Positions 1 through 31,970 of a stretch of 64,000 nt of DNA are shown here, piece after piece. Location of the stretch: positions 10,430,540-10,494,539 of the forward strand of contig NC_064042.1 of the NCBI RefSeq assembly GCF_932526225.1, given 5' to 3'. Position numbers and translations under genes: made by a program. Position 1 is the stretch's first letter; every line of letters begins with the position of its first letter. Under the pieces are notes generated by a model. That model made no database searches, was not told the origin of the DNA, and saw nothing but the letters and a program-made list of their open reading frames with translations. This stretch comes from Nematostella vectensis (taxonomy: Eukaryota > Cnidaria > Anthozoa > Actiniaria > Edwardsiidae).

Positions 1-456
1 CCCCCCAGTCCCCCCCCAACTAGGCTTGATATGAAATATGCTGAGCATAAAAGGCTTATTATGAAAGCGAACATTGCGAAAATAGATTGTCATGCCCAAC
101 CGAGGTTCTATTTGTTTGCCTCGGGACTTCCCCTTAATCATGTCCAGGGAATTTTCCCTTCATTGTCATTATTAAGCACTTTCACTTTCACAAAACGTTC
201 ACAAAAGTAAAGCTGCTTATTCATGTTTGTAAGAAAATAATCCTTGTATTCTATAATAAGATAGATGATTTTCCGGGTCGTTCAGATCAAAATGGAAAAT
301 CTCAAAACTCAAAAGAAAAATCAGCTTATATTATCTGTTTCCAAGAAAGCAAGGAAACTGATAAACCTCTTTTGCCATCCAATCACGCAGCAGAATTTAT
401 GGGGGTTCCCCACATTAATTATTACTTTTGTCTCAAGGGAGTTTACCTTACGAGAC
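1..456. other. Upstream flank, no gene recognised
   Basis: The region begins with two C runs and is otherwise AT-rich. A 72-codon open frame at 265-483 runs across the TATA box of the next gene, has no recognisable motif and is probably chance. Nothing else is supported here. Confidence 0.5.
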
Positions 457-464
457 TATAAAAG
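457..464 (+). promoter_or_regulatory. TATA box of the coiled-coil gene
   Basis: TATAAAAG lies 97 bases before the ATG at 561. That spacing suits a core promoter with a 5' UTR of about 70 bases. Confidence 0.55.
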
Positions 465-560
465 AGTTCGCTTTGCGGATTGAGGTACACTCCGCACGCT
501 AGCGATCAGAAGTCGCCAGGACATATTTTGAGCATACATCTGAATAAGAAATAGTTTAAA

Positions 561-1950
561 ATGACTCTAGCTCAGAAAACCGATGTTCAGATAGACGGTG
601 AATCGTTTGACCTTGTGCGTATTCCAAAAGCGACTAGTAAGCTTGTAACGCAAGCTAAAGGTACGCTAATGGGATCTCTTGATCTCGCGAGCCTTGTGGA
701 CGACCTAGGGAAGCTAGGCAGCTTTGTTCGACTCGCCTACAACGGAGTAGCGGGAAACACAGAGGTTCAAATCAAGGTCCAACGAGTGGGCTACAAAGTG
801 ACAAAGCTCGCGGACAAATCTGCGGTTACTGTGCATCGTTTCAAGAGCGCATCGCAGAGCGTATTACAAGAGCTTCAGGGGGACATATCAATATTTACTT
901 GACGGACTGGAGGAAATGGCCGTTGAGACACTGTCGTTACTAGCTGATGTCGCGTCAAAGATGGCTACAGCGGCAGACGAGCTTCACACCGACTTTGAGG
1001 CAGCGACTGAGGATGTTATAGAGGCATTGGAGGATACCCAGAGAGCGAAAGGGGGAGAGGAGGAACGGAAAAAGAAAATGGAGCAAGAGAGGAAAGAGTT
1101 TGAAATGCGAAAGAGAAAAGCGGAAGTTCTGCAGAAGAGTGCTCTGGAGGCAGAGGCTAAAGCCGAGGCTCTTTACAATGAAGCTCAAATACGCGAGGAC
1201 AAAGCGCTTGATAATCAAGACAAGATCCTTAAAATCTTATCAGCTATCTTTACTGCTGGTGCGGCATATTGCGGTAATGTAGGGCTAGTTCTGGCAGCCA
1301 AAACGGTAGGCGACGCCGTCACAAGCACAGAAGACAACAAGGAAGCTTTGGATCAGGCAAAAACAGAGAAAATGCGTCACTTGGACGACCTACAAAAACA
1401 GCGAGACATCAGACGAGAAGCGCTACAGCAGTGTATTGAGTTCACCGAGAGAATCAAGCATTGTGATGACGATGAGAGCCTGGCTGAAGTTGCCGCGGAA
1501 GCCCTACATAACTCCGTAGGCGCTCTCAAATCACTAAGCGCAATCATGATGAACGCCGCCACCTTTTGGCGCCAGATGCAACTACATTGCGAGACATTAG
1601 CCAAACAAGACATCCAGCGACTCATCGAGAAGGCCATAACGCTGCCGGAGGAAAAACGCATCAAGGTATGGACTTCGACATCGTTCAAGACCAAAGCGGT
1701 GCAGTATTACTCCAAGTGGGTTGCGCTGGATGATGTGTGCGGCGTCTATATGCATCAGATCCGCGACACCCGTAAGGACTTGTACAATTACTTGCAGGAA
1801 AACTATACAGTCCCGCAAGCTAGGAAAAATGTGAAAAGGCTGGCAGTGATGTTTGCAGACGACCTGATGAAAGCTCAAAAGGAGATTGATAAGAAGGAAT
1901 TTGAGGCCTCGAAAGAAATTTTAGCATTAGAGGCTCCTCCCAAAAACTAA
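561..1950 (+). CDS. Intronless coiled-coil protein with a central hydrophobic segment, frame broken once
   Basis: Two open frames, 561-902 (113 codons) and 916-1950 (344 codons), are best read as one gene. The first opens with a compact alpha/beta-looking segment. The second is highly charged and helical, with a long E/K/R-rich coiled coil at about residues 35-100. A hydrophobic, Ala/Gly-rich stretch follows at about 103-135, then a second long coiled coil to about residue 230, and a mixed C-terminal part. The frames join without loss if the five-G run at 878-882 had four Gs, because the downstream frame is open back through the run. There is no intron. A TATA box lies upstream and AATAAA downstream. 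Helix, hydrophobic hairpin, helix resembles alpha-helical pore-forming proteins in layout only. I know similar proteins only as uncharacterised cnidarian families, so function is unknown. Confidence 0.6.
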
Positions 1951-2151
1951 AGGGCTGATTAATAGGGCTTTATCTTATTAGGGACTGTGAGGGAGGGGGT
2001 AGGCCAAAGATGGAAGAATATGGCGTCTATCATATAGCAAAGGAATAGACTACTGTCCCCTCCCCTCCGTCCCTTCCCAACTGACAACATTTCCTATCTT
2101 TCGGCAACGGTGATATGTAGAGCAATATATACTATTCTTTAAGAGCATAAA

Positions 2152-2157
2152 AATAAA
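2152..2157 (+). terminator. Polyadenylation signal of the coiled-coil gene
   Basis: AATAAA lies about 200 bases after the stop at 1950, in an AT-rich stretch. Confidence 0.5.
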
Positions 2158-2163
2158 AGTTTA

Positions 2164-2879
2164 AAATTGACCTGCTGACTGGTGACTTGCCTGCGTAATA
2201 GCGCCAAAAGAAGACCGCTAGGCAGGCTACCTGGTGATAATCTTTGTGGTCACCCCTTTGAATTATTTCTATTCTATTTTATTTTATTTTATTTTAATAT
2301 AATGCTATGGACCATCACTGGCTTAGAAGTGCTATGTTTAGGAACGGGGGTGAGAGAAACGGAAAGCTACGCGTATACTCACCGGAAAGAAGAACCTACC
2401 GGAGGCCAAATAATAACAACTAAATAAAAAAAAGTTCATCGTTCTAAAAAGCGCATTTCCAGTTCCGGCCTTTCCGCTTTTCTTCGCACGCACGCGCGAA
2501 AGGCTTGCTTGTCTACTAGTCACGTGAACTAGTCCCATGCCCCTCCCACGTTTTTGTTGTGAAGCTCGTTTCCCCACATTCTGATGTGCCGACCGAATCT
2601 TCGCTGATACTGACAGCCTCTCGAAATCTTCAAAACTCTGCCAACAGGCGGTAGACGCTTCCAAAGAAACCTCCTGTCTACGTGATACATGAGTATCTCT
2701 AATCCAAACTGATGCTCCGTTAAGAATAAAGGATGATTCGTTGGCCGGGTTCCTGAGTTGAATGTTTCTAGATGTAATCACAGGAAGTGCATCGCGTTCT
2801 TGAGAACGAATAACTCGTGCTGCCTGGCTGTAGCTATACTCACACTTCACGCATTCATCTGGCGGTAATAACTTAGAAG
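2164..2879. other. Intergenic region with the probable kinase promoter
   Basis: It holds a short (TTTTA)n run at 2272-2298 and a CG-richer stretch at 2460-2600. A 170-codon antisense open frame at 2338-2850 has no motif and is likely chance. The kinase start codon follows at 2880. No clear TATA box was seen, as is common for housekeeping-type promoters. Confidence 0.4.
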
Positions 2880-23663
<20,784 letters not shown>

Positions 23664-23947
23664 TGATGCACCGTCGAACCTCTGGAATACTAAAGAAGCC
23701 GCTGGGCTCGCTGTAGAACTACCGCTGACCCAAGGCGGAGTTATCAGTCGTCATCAGTGTCAGAACTGAGGAAACTTAACTGCTACTGGCTGTAATATAT
23801 TCCCTTCAGTAAAACGTATCCAAGTAGCTGCTAGGCTGAAGAAGAAAGACGGTTTTGTCTTCCTGGAAATAGTCTGTTGTGGTCAGTAGTTCATAATTTG
23901 CTATGTACTATATAATGGTGTCCCTGTGGAAATTGAGGACGAAAAAA

Positions 23948-23953
23948 AATAAA
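23948..23953 (+). terminator. Polyadenylation signal of the kinase gene
   Basis: AATAAA lies 285 bases after the stop at 23663 and is followed by a T-rich stretch. Confidence 0.6.
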
Positions 23954-23963
23954 CAGGTTTGGC

Positions 23964-25874
23964 GATCCGCGCCTTTTTTCATACTCGAGTACCGTAGAGC
24001 CACCATTAGTTGGAAAACTGCTGGGTAAAAGTGCTAAGTAGACTATAGGGAACGCAAGTTGCCATTATTTAAGTGGGCTTGAGGGGGGTGGGGTGGGGGG
24101 ACATTTCGGACAATTATTTTTTAGCAGAACTTTTAATGCCTCAACATTTGGACAGCGTCTGCGTCGTGCTCAATCTATTTAACCTCATACAAGCAGTGAA
24201 ATGCTGTTCTAATACTGTTGGACTATTTGCACGAGACTTTAACAGCCTCTGTCAGCCGCCTTTTTTTTTTTTTGTCATGCTAGCAAAGTGCCAAGTGTGA
24301 AAAAGCATCCATTTCCATCGGCTGATTTGGAGAAGCCAATGCGATACTTTCCATTGAATTTGGTAAATAGAGTATTGAACATTGTTTTTAGATGGTTATT
24401 TCGAGATTTAAACATTATGTGCCTTCCAATATCAAATAATAACAATAACAAAGGTGTGGCTGACAAGGGCACTTTAAGGTTTTTAAAGTTTTTCTTTTCA
24501 ACGTAACACTTTTAATGAGGTTTTGATAAAATGTTTATTTAGTCAAGTATTTAACACTATGGCTTAGTTAGATTTAAAACAAAGTATCAAATTGTTACAT
24601 TTCTTAAGGAGCGCCAGTAGAGGGCAGGGGAAAGACGTTAGCCTCCTCCACCGCTTTTGGTTTCGGGCCCCTCGTGCTTCCTATGACAGAAGCTCGAAGA
24701 TAACAGTTCTTTAGGGATCATATAGTTATATTTTTTATTAAATTTCCCACAAAGGGCATTGTTAATAGGAAACTAGTGATATGATTTGATTATCAAAATA
24801 GTTTTTAAGAGATTGTGTTTTTTTTGCGCGGAGGCGAAGGTCGAAGTTTCATTTTTTTTGTAATCAAATTCGAAAGATTGTATCACAGCTAAATGTTCTA
24901 GTAGCGTAAAGCCTCTTTTGACCTGACTTGCTCGACTTGTGTTTGAAATATCTTATAGTTTCGAAAAATTACAATGTTTTATGATTTAGCAAAAGATTGA
25001 GCGATTTTTATTGTGGATTGCATTTGACAGTGGCTCAATTCATTTAGGTACTAAAATGCACATGACAATTGCATCATTTTTTTGGCAACAAAGTTCCGTC
25101 ACACACACGTGTGTTTTATGTTTTTAGTTTATTATTATTTTTTCGCTTTGTGTTCCTTATTCGCCTTGTATAGTTTGCGTTCTCACCGAGGTCATATTAT
25201 ATATGTACATAAGTAAAGTCTTTTGTGTCAGCTGATGAAATATTTTTTTTACATGACTGAAAAATGTCATTAAAACGCGAACGTTTGATAACTAAAGTGA
25301 GTCCGAGTCCATTGTATCAAGAGGTTTAAAGGCTTCTTTCCACCCCCTCCTCCCCCACCCTATCCCTTTTGTTCCATCTGTAACTACTTCTAAGCGATAC
25401 GCGAGCCCAAACTCATCAGAAGTGAGATTTCACCACATTGGGTTGGTCCAGACGAAGAGCGATGATACAGTAGTACAATGAGGTAATTTAGCCAATCCTG
25501 TAAAGCCTTACGAGCTAGCTTCTACGCTTCTCCAAACTGGACATACGTGTAATAGTTAAGGAGTACAAGACGAGAATTTGTGCTTGATTCGCACTCTCAA
25601 GTACCACTTGAGAAGGACGCCGGCACGCCCCTATTAGGGGTCAACTTAGCGAGAATCAAAACAGCTTGACCAAGCAATTACTTGTGACCCTTCTAGATTT
25701 CCCTGTAAAATGCGATAGGTTAACTAAACAAAATGTTTTAAGTCGACCTGATAACTTCAGACAAGTTGGCAGCTAATCCGTATGAAATATCTAGTTTATT
25801 AGATGTTTTCGTTACTTAGCGTTAATTGCTGCGTGACAAACCTCAAGGCTCGGTGGAGCTTAGTCTTTTGTTGT
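23964..25874. other. Intergenic region between kinase and P450, nothing recognised
   Basis: AT-rich, with short T and G runs. The two genes converge here. Short open frames have no motif. No inverted-repeat element stood out. Confidence 0.5.
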
Positions 25875-27356
25875 CTAGAGTCTCTCTAATGCTCGTATCT
25901 TGTAAGGCAGCTTGTACAGTGCTGAACCCTTCATTCCCTGAAGGCTTGGCGGTGGGCCATCTAATGGCGGCTTAAACTCCAGGTGACGTAGAAGTCTTGA
26001 TGTCATCAAAAACAGCTGCATCTTCGCAATCTTTTCACCGGGACATACCCGCCTCCCCGCTCCAAAAGGCAAAAGTTTCTCACTCTTGATAAACTTGCCG
26101 TCTTCATCCAGGAAGCGGGCGGGGTTGAACACGTGGGGATCCGCCCACTCGGTGGGGTCGAGGTGCACCCCCCACAGGTTGAAGATGACGGTGGTGTCTT
26201 TTGGGATGAAGTAGCCGTTGATTGTCGTGTCACACGTTGCTTTGTGTGGAATTGCAAGAGGAACAGCAGTCGAAATACGCATCGTCTCCGCTATGACCGC
26301 CTCTACATAAGGTAATCTATCACGGTCCTTTAAAGTGATGACTGTATTTTTGTCTCTTCCAATGACGTCATCCAACTGTTGGTGCAGCCTCGCTTGGACT
26401 TCTGGGTAAACTGCGAGGTAGGCGATCATCCAGCCCATTGTTGTAGAAGAGGTCTCTGAGCCCGGAACAATCATGTCTGCCATCACCATGGCAATATGCT
26501 CGATTGAGTTTACTTCGTGGACGCTGGCGTCTTCTTTCTCTGCCTCTGTAAGCCCCTTGATGTATCCATCAGTGAGATCTCTGATGCTTTTGCCGTCGTT
26601 GCTGTCTATGTGTCGCTGAACTTGTTTCATAAAGTATTCGTTGACAGTCTTAGTTATGCTCTTGAGTAGCTTGGATGTGCTGATGGGCAGATGCATCAAA
26701 AACGGGAACATGTCAAGCGTGCTCATTGATCCAATACTTCGAGTTGAATCATCAATCATTTGAACCAAAAGAAGAAATTCTGGATCATCGAGTGTGTAGT
26801 TGGTTCCGAATGTCATCGAGGTCACAAGATTCAGGGTGACTAATGATAATAAGTGATGTGGATCAAAGGCGGTTCCGTCAAGCGCTTTTATCCTTGCCAG
26901 TACTTCTTCCAACTGATTATTGACTTTGTCTTCTACTTGTGGGTAGTATCGACGCATGGATGACTGTGCAATCCGTTTCTTTAGCAGAAATGTTGGGCAG
27001 AAGTCAGAAAAGGTAATGTTTTTACTACCATTGGTAACATAATCCAACGTAAAGCTATAAGGACGACCTGCAATTGCGTCTTTTCTCTCTACTAATCCCT
27101 CGCGCGCTGCCTTGGCAGAACAGACGATGACAGACCGCTGCCCGTTGAGGTAGAGAGTGTAGACGCTGCCGTATATTTTCGCGAGCTCAGTGAGCTTAAC
27201 GTGGAGTGAGGAGAAGGAGCCAATCAGCAGTGGCGTATTTCCAATTAGAGGGTAAGGGCGTGGTCCAGGGGGTAGGTTGGAGGGCTCGGTGTAACGATAG
27301 AACAGATGGTGTAGAAGCACCAGAGTGACGATAAGAAGAAGGATTTCAGCGATCAT
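25875..27356 (-). CDS. Cytochrome P450, clan 2 type, intronless
   Basis: Haem-thiolate monooxygenase of the ER membrane, oxidising small lipophilic molecules with NADPH-P450 reductase as electron donor. From the internal ATG at 27356 the protein has 493 residues, the usual P450 size. It begins with a hydrophobic anchor and a Pro-rich hinge (PPGPRPYPLIGN). The I-helix Ser/Thr-rich stretch is at about 297-306, the K-helix ExxR (ETMR) at 357-360, the PERF-like FNPARF at 410-415, and the haem loop FGAGRRVCPG at 431-440 with ligand Cys438. The open frame extends 32 codons further up to 27452, but that extension is hydrophilic and would bury the anchor, so I prefer the internal start. CYP1, CYP2 and CYP17 relatives are the closest by motif; the subfamily and substrate cannot be told. 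Confidence 0.93.
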   Translation of the reverse strand: MIAEILLLIVTLVLLHHLFYRYTEPSNLPPGPRPYPLIGNTPLLIGSFSSLHVKLTELAKIYGSVYTLYLNGQRSVIVCSAKAAREGLVERKDAIAGRPYSFTLDYVTNGSKNITFSDFCPTFLLKKRIAQSSMRRYYPQVEDKVNNQLEEVLARIKALDGTAFDPHHLLSLVTLNLVTSMTFGTNYTLDDPEFLLLVQMIDDSTRSIGSMSTLDMFPFLMHLPISTSKLLKSITKTVNEYFMKQVQRHIDSNDGKSIRDLTDGYIKGLTEAEKEDASVHEVNSIEHIAMVMADMIVPGSETSSTTMGWMIAYLAVYPEVQARLHQQLDDVIGRDKNTVITLKDRDRLPYVEAVIAETMRISTAVPLAIPHKATCDTTINGYFIPKDTTVIFNLWGVHLDPTEWADPHVFNPARFLDEDGKFIKSEKLLPFGAGRRVCPGEKIAKMQLFLMTSRLLRHLEFKPPLDGPPPSLQGMKGSALYKLPYKIRALERL

Positions 27357-27452
27357 GGCTTTTTCCTTAGTTATACTGAAGTGAAATCTGTGAAATAAAG
27401 GATTTCGTTTTACTTGTGCGAAATGCAGTGCTTGAGATATTGACTGGGCCAT

Positions 27453-27875
27453 TTTATTGTGAGATATATTGAATTATTGGTATTCAAGCGTATTTATTTT
27501 GTCATGAAAAAATACGTTCATTTGCCCATCAGAAAAATTCCAGTCTTGTAACATCAAACAATTCTGGTATTATACGTAATACATTACACATATATATGTC
27601 TACCAAACACGTCCCCTCTTCAATCACCGCCAATAATAAGATGCGATGACTGACATCGCAATGGGTTTTCGAAATGAACCAATCAGCTTGCTTGTTTTTC
27701 TTGCTTTTCCGCTGAATTTTTCAGCAGGCGCGTTGCATTGCAAAAAAAAAAAAATATTGCGATCGTGTGACATCCCCCTGCGACTGGCAATATTTTTATT
27801 CGTCATCATTGCGTTGCCAGTTGCAGACGAAAATTGCCTCGTGTAACTTGGCCTTAAGTTGAGCATGCGATCACC
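27453..27875. other. Upstream region of the P450, nothing recognised
   Basis: AT-rich flank containing the probable minus-strand promoter. No TATA box was clear enough to call. A run of A lies at 27740-27752. Confidence 0.4.
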
Positions 27876-28125
27876 TAATTCGAACATGCAATATTCAATT
27901 CGAATATGCAATTATTCAATTCGAACATGCAATTATTCCAATCAAACATGCAATTATTCAAATCAAACATGCAATTATTCAATTAAAACATGCAATTGTT
28001 CTATTTAAGCATGCAATTATTCAATTCAAACATGCAATTATTCAATTCAAACATGCAATTATTCAATTCAAACATGCAATTATTCCATTCAAACATGCAA
28101 TTATTCCATTCAAAAGTGGCAAATT
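27876..28125. repeat. Minisatellite with a unit of about 21 bp
   Basis: About twelve units of the type TCAAACATGCAATTATTCAA are repeated head to tail with few changes. Confidence 0.9.
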
Positions 28126-28187
28126 CCAATTATCTCGTCCCCTCATTATTGTAAATCTTCAATTCAAATAAGTCATCATTCAAAAAA

Positions 28188-28358
28188 CCGCATTGTCACC
28201 AGTTTACTTTCGGTCGATTACATAACAGTTTCAAATGATTTTTAACGGAAAACTCGAAAAATATTTCAAAATATCGAAAGCAGTGTGTCTATTTGGAGCG
28301 GATGTTAAATATCTCGAATTCTAATAGATTCTATTGTCTTACTGGTGATAATGCGGCT
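28188..28358. mobile_element. MITE family A, copy 2
   Basis: The left end CCGCATTGTCACCAGTTTAC and right end CTGGTGATAATGCGGC are inverted repeats. The interior matches copies at 21891 and 34278 but in the opposite orientation. It sits between two minisatellites. Confidence 0.85.
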
Positions 28359-28605
28359 TTAAACGTGCGATTCAATTGTGCCAACAATCGGCTGGATCAT
28401 GCAAACTTTGGATGCAATCATGTAAACACTCAATCGAATTGTCCAATTCCAATTACGATTATCCAATTTGATTATGCAAATTCAAATTCAAACATGCAAT
28501 CTGAGCGTGATATTATTCAATTTAGACATGCAATTCGAATATGCTTTTATGTAGTTCAAACATGCAATTAGAACATGCTATCCTTCAATTCGAACATGCC
28601 ATTCG

Positions 28606-28771
28606 TCAAACATGCCATTCGTCAAACATTCCATTCGTCGAACATGCCATTCGTCAAACATTCCATTCGTCAAACATTCCATTCGTCGAACATGCCATTC
28701 GTCAAACATGCCATTCGTCAAACATGCCATTCGTCAAACATGCCATTCGTAAACATTCCATTCGTCGAACA
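28606..28771. repeat. 16-bp minisatellite
   Basis: About ten head-to-tail units of CATTCGTCAAACATGC, with G/A and G/T variants. The 16-bp period is open in all three plus frames and makes repeated 16-residue 'proteins', which are artefacts. Confidence 0.95.
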
Positions 28772-30274
28772 GAGGTGTGCCCGCGATTATTACAGCGGTA
28801 TTTTTTAAATGTTTAAAAAAACACTGGGGCTCCTGTGGATTTTCACAATATGGCGGACGGACCGTAGAACGAAAAGACACGGTTCACAAGTTTCTAATAA
28901 GGAAATAAGGAAAGGAAATGCTGCCACAGTGATATACAGTTGCTTTAGTGTTGTTTCAACGCTACATGGTATGACATGACGGAAAAACATGACGTGAAGC
29001 TTCAAATAAGCCCATTTTACATCGAATAAGGCGGAGAATTTCTCTAAGTACTTAGTAACTTATAGCAAACAAAATATCAAGTGCGACTTTTTTTAAATTG
29101 ATGCGACTTTTTGTAAAGTGTCATTGAAATTTAAGCGTTTCGTCCCTTAGCTGATACACAGGGCAAGGATGATCAAGGAAAAATTATCTTTAAAAGCCAA
29201 AATCTGGTTATGTGAACTTCGGCCTCAAGTTATTTGTGTTTTGAAAATCAGTCCGTAATACAAGGAACCTATAGCCATTGTAAGAAATTGTGTTTTCTCT
29301 CTTTATCTGGAATTGTGCGTTTCCAGGTTTTTCCGTCATGTCACATGGTATACATGCAGCCAGCTAAGCTTGAAATTTTAGAAAGTAGCGAGAGAAGTTT
29401 ACCTTTAGGCGTTTTTTTTTTGCTATCGAGATTTGAATAGCTGGCATAATCTTCTATTCGGGATTGTTGAATTCCTTGCGCCCGTGGTCGTACCCCTGCT
29501 ACTCCCTCACACAAAAACAAAGATGGCGGCAGCTTATCGTATCGCGTTGAGATTTTCTTCGCTAAAATACCAATAAATGTAGGGTAGGCTAATTATTAGA
29601 AGGTTTGGCAATATATTAGTCTTAATTCTTTTACCGAGTGTCATTGATTGGTAGGAATTTGATTTTTTTTTGTCATACCCATTTCCTCCCCGTCCTATTT
29701 GGTCAGTTTCAAAAACATAACAGCCTGGAGTTATGAACAAAACCATTTTTCAAATAATCTGTTTTGATTGTTTTACCGTATTAGCTTTTCTGTCAATGTG
29801 TTTTTCACCTTTTAGAATCATTTGGCGGTTTGCTAAAACTTGTTGCACGCTCTTCAGCAATCTAGAAGGTATTGGGTCATTGTTTTGGACTGATAAGTTT
29901 TCCCAAACGCCGTACAGTCCATAGCCAAGTGAGCTATAGTAATTAGGCATTAAGTAAGGATGTTCGTTTTGCTTGTTTAGTGCCCAATTTTGTCGAGATC
30001 TTCATCGACTGCGGGAGAAGCGACTATGGCACGTGTGCTGGTACGAATGGTACGCTTTCGACCCGGCTCAGAAGTCGGCAAAATCGGTCTGAAACCGTTA
30101 TTAAATTTTCCTTCAACACTCTTTGAAAGCTATGGTAAGTCGTCCCAAGTAACTGGCGAGTGAACATTTTTCCAAACTTACCGTAATTTGCTCTAAAAAT
30201 CTTGCTTGTGCACTCCTCTTGTTGATTTACTGGCCACAAAAACCGTACGAGAGATCACGAGTCCCACGTCAAAA
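28772..30274. other. Region with no recognised feature
   Basis: AT-rich, with open frames below 72 codons and no motifs. Nothing is supported. Confidence 0.5.
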
Positions 30275-30365
30275 GGGAGTTACTTGAACACGGGCGTCGA
30301 AGTACAGTCGGGCCCGTGGTATATTATGATCAGCGGTATTGCTTCGCAAAACCACAGCTATCCCA

Positions 30366-30752
30366 AGAACGTTACATCACAAGTCAACCAAACTTAGAAA
30401 AAGTTTTCTAGGGGGCAAGGGGGTCCAACCATGTGGTGGCCAGGGGGTGCAACCACCACAGGGATCCTGAAGTTGTTGTTTGAGTATTTCAATGATGTTT
30501 CCATATCTTGAGAACGTTACATTACTGGTGAACCAAACTTGGACAAAGTTGTCTAGGGGGCAAGGGGGGTTCAACCTCGTGGTGACAGGGGGGGGTGCAG
30601 CCACCACAGGGATCCTGAAGTTGTTGTTTGGATATTTCATTGATGCTGCCTTATCTCGAGAGCGTCTCAACCAAACTTGGACAAATTTATTAAGGGGGGG
30701 TGGGTGGGTTCAACCACTTGCTGGCCAAGGCTACAACCACCACAGGGATCCC
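30366..30752. repeat. Tandem repeat with a unit of about 140 bp
   Basis: Nearly three units, each with AACCAAACTT, a G-rich stretch, CAACCACCACAGGGATCC and TTGTTGTTT. Spacing between units is 145 and 138 bp. Confidence 0.85.
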
Positions 30753-31280
30753 GATATCTAATTAGGAGTTTTTAGACAGTCTCTAAATCTATATAGAAAG
30801 CCTATATTCGGGTGCACATGGCCAGCAGCATGGCCGTCGGCAAAGACTCCAAGTATGTTGAACCGACAACCTTTCGATCAACGAGATCAGTATGAATAAA
30901 TATGTATATACAGGGGCTCATAAGTAGGGGCAATCATCTGTATTATATAAATGTCACAGCGTTTCATAGGATCAGGCTTTTTTTAGACGCGCGCGCACCA
31001 TTCCCAGAAATAAGAGACAACATGGCCGCCACGCATGCGTAGTGGTGCACATACAATGTCAAAATGGCTGCCATTTATTATAAGGAAATGTGGGGAGACA
31101 TCACAATTTATCAAGATTTCTCGTTTCAGAGATTTTGGGCTCACGATGCAGGACTCGAAAAAAAAAACCTTGCCATTCGAGTGATACACTTTCCGTTCAA
31201 ACGATGCCAGAGAAAGCCCCATAATTGTTCCTTGGACATTGCACTTTTGTTCGCTTGAGAGTATACAATCCTCCATAAGC

Positions 31281-31931
31281 TAAGATCTTAGGCGTAACCT
31301 TTTCGAGTGACCTAAAGTGGAACGCCCACGTAGATGAAGTTATCAAAAAGGTAAATAAGCGTCTTTACTTTCTACGCCAGCTTAAGCGTGCAAACGTAAA
31401 ACCAAAGGAGCTCATTCTATTTTATCTAACTTGCATTAGACCATGTACAGAGTACGCATGCGCGCTATTTCATAATAGTTTGCCCAAGTACCTAGCAGCA
31501 GATTTGGAGTCATGTCAGAAGCGTGCGCTTAGAATAATATTTCCAGACGACTCTTATGCACAGGCATTACTTGCCTCTAATATCACAACACTACATGAAA
31601 GACGTGAGGTCGCAACAAACAAACTCTTTAGCGAAGTCATGGCCAGTCCAAACCACAAACTACATAGGCTGCTCCCTCAGCAGAACTCTAGAATTAATAT
31701 TAGGAAGAGGCGGGTCTTTGCCATCAAAGCCAACACGCAACGTTTTGCAAAAAGTTTTTTAATGTTCAATGCCTCCACTAAATTTTACGACTAGATATTT
31801 AATCAACGCAGTATAGATTCGATCAAGCCTGTAATTTTAGATTCATATTTTAGATTTTTAAAATTTTTAAGTATTTGACTATTGTAACATAACGTAATTC
31901 AACCTTCGGGTTGCAAAGTTTTTGAATAAAC

Positions 31932-31970
<39 letters not shown>
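31281..31970 (+). pseudogene. 5'-truncated non-LTR retrotransposon (reverse transcriptase C-terminus)
   Basis: An open frame from about 31285 to 31794 encodes the region after the reverse transcriptase core (KILGVTFSSDLKWNAHVD, then an RP..EYAC motif and CQKRALRIIFP). This is typical of CR1/L2-like elements. It ends in AATAAA and a (CTAT)n tail of about 40 bp, a normal 3' end for such elements. Confidence 0.85.
31931..31970. repeat. (CTAT)n tail of the LINE fragment
   Basis: About ten perfect tetranucleotide repeats follow the LINE 3' end. Confidence 0.95.

Noticed and set aside
904-916. GGAGG-like ribosome binding site before the ATG at 916, suggesting a bacterial operon
   Set aside because: The same bases read as coding sequence in the frame that joins the two open frames. 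A frameshift explains the pair better.
2338-2850. 170-codon antisense open frame before the kinase
   Set aside because: No motif, overlaps the probable promoter, and composition does not look coding.
27357-27452. Upstream ATG of the P450 (adds 32 residues)
   Set aside because: It would place hydrophilic sequence before the membrane anchor. The internal ATG gives the normal P450 length.
28606-28771. Short regular repeats that might suggest a CRISPR array
   Set aside because: Units are contiguous with no unique spacers, and the DNA is eukaryotic.
28541-28816. Open frames of 77-91 codons with repeated HAIRQTCHSSNMPFVK-type peptides
   Set aside because: They are a by-product of a 16-bp minisatellite, which is open in all three plus frames.
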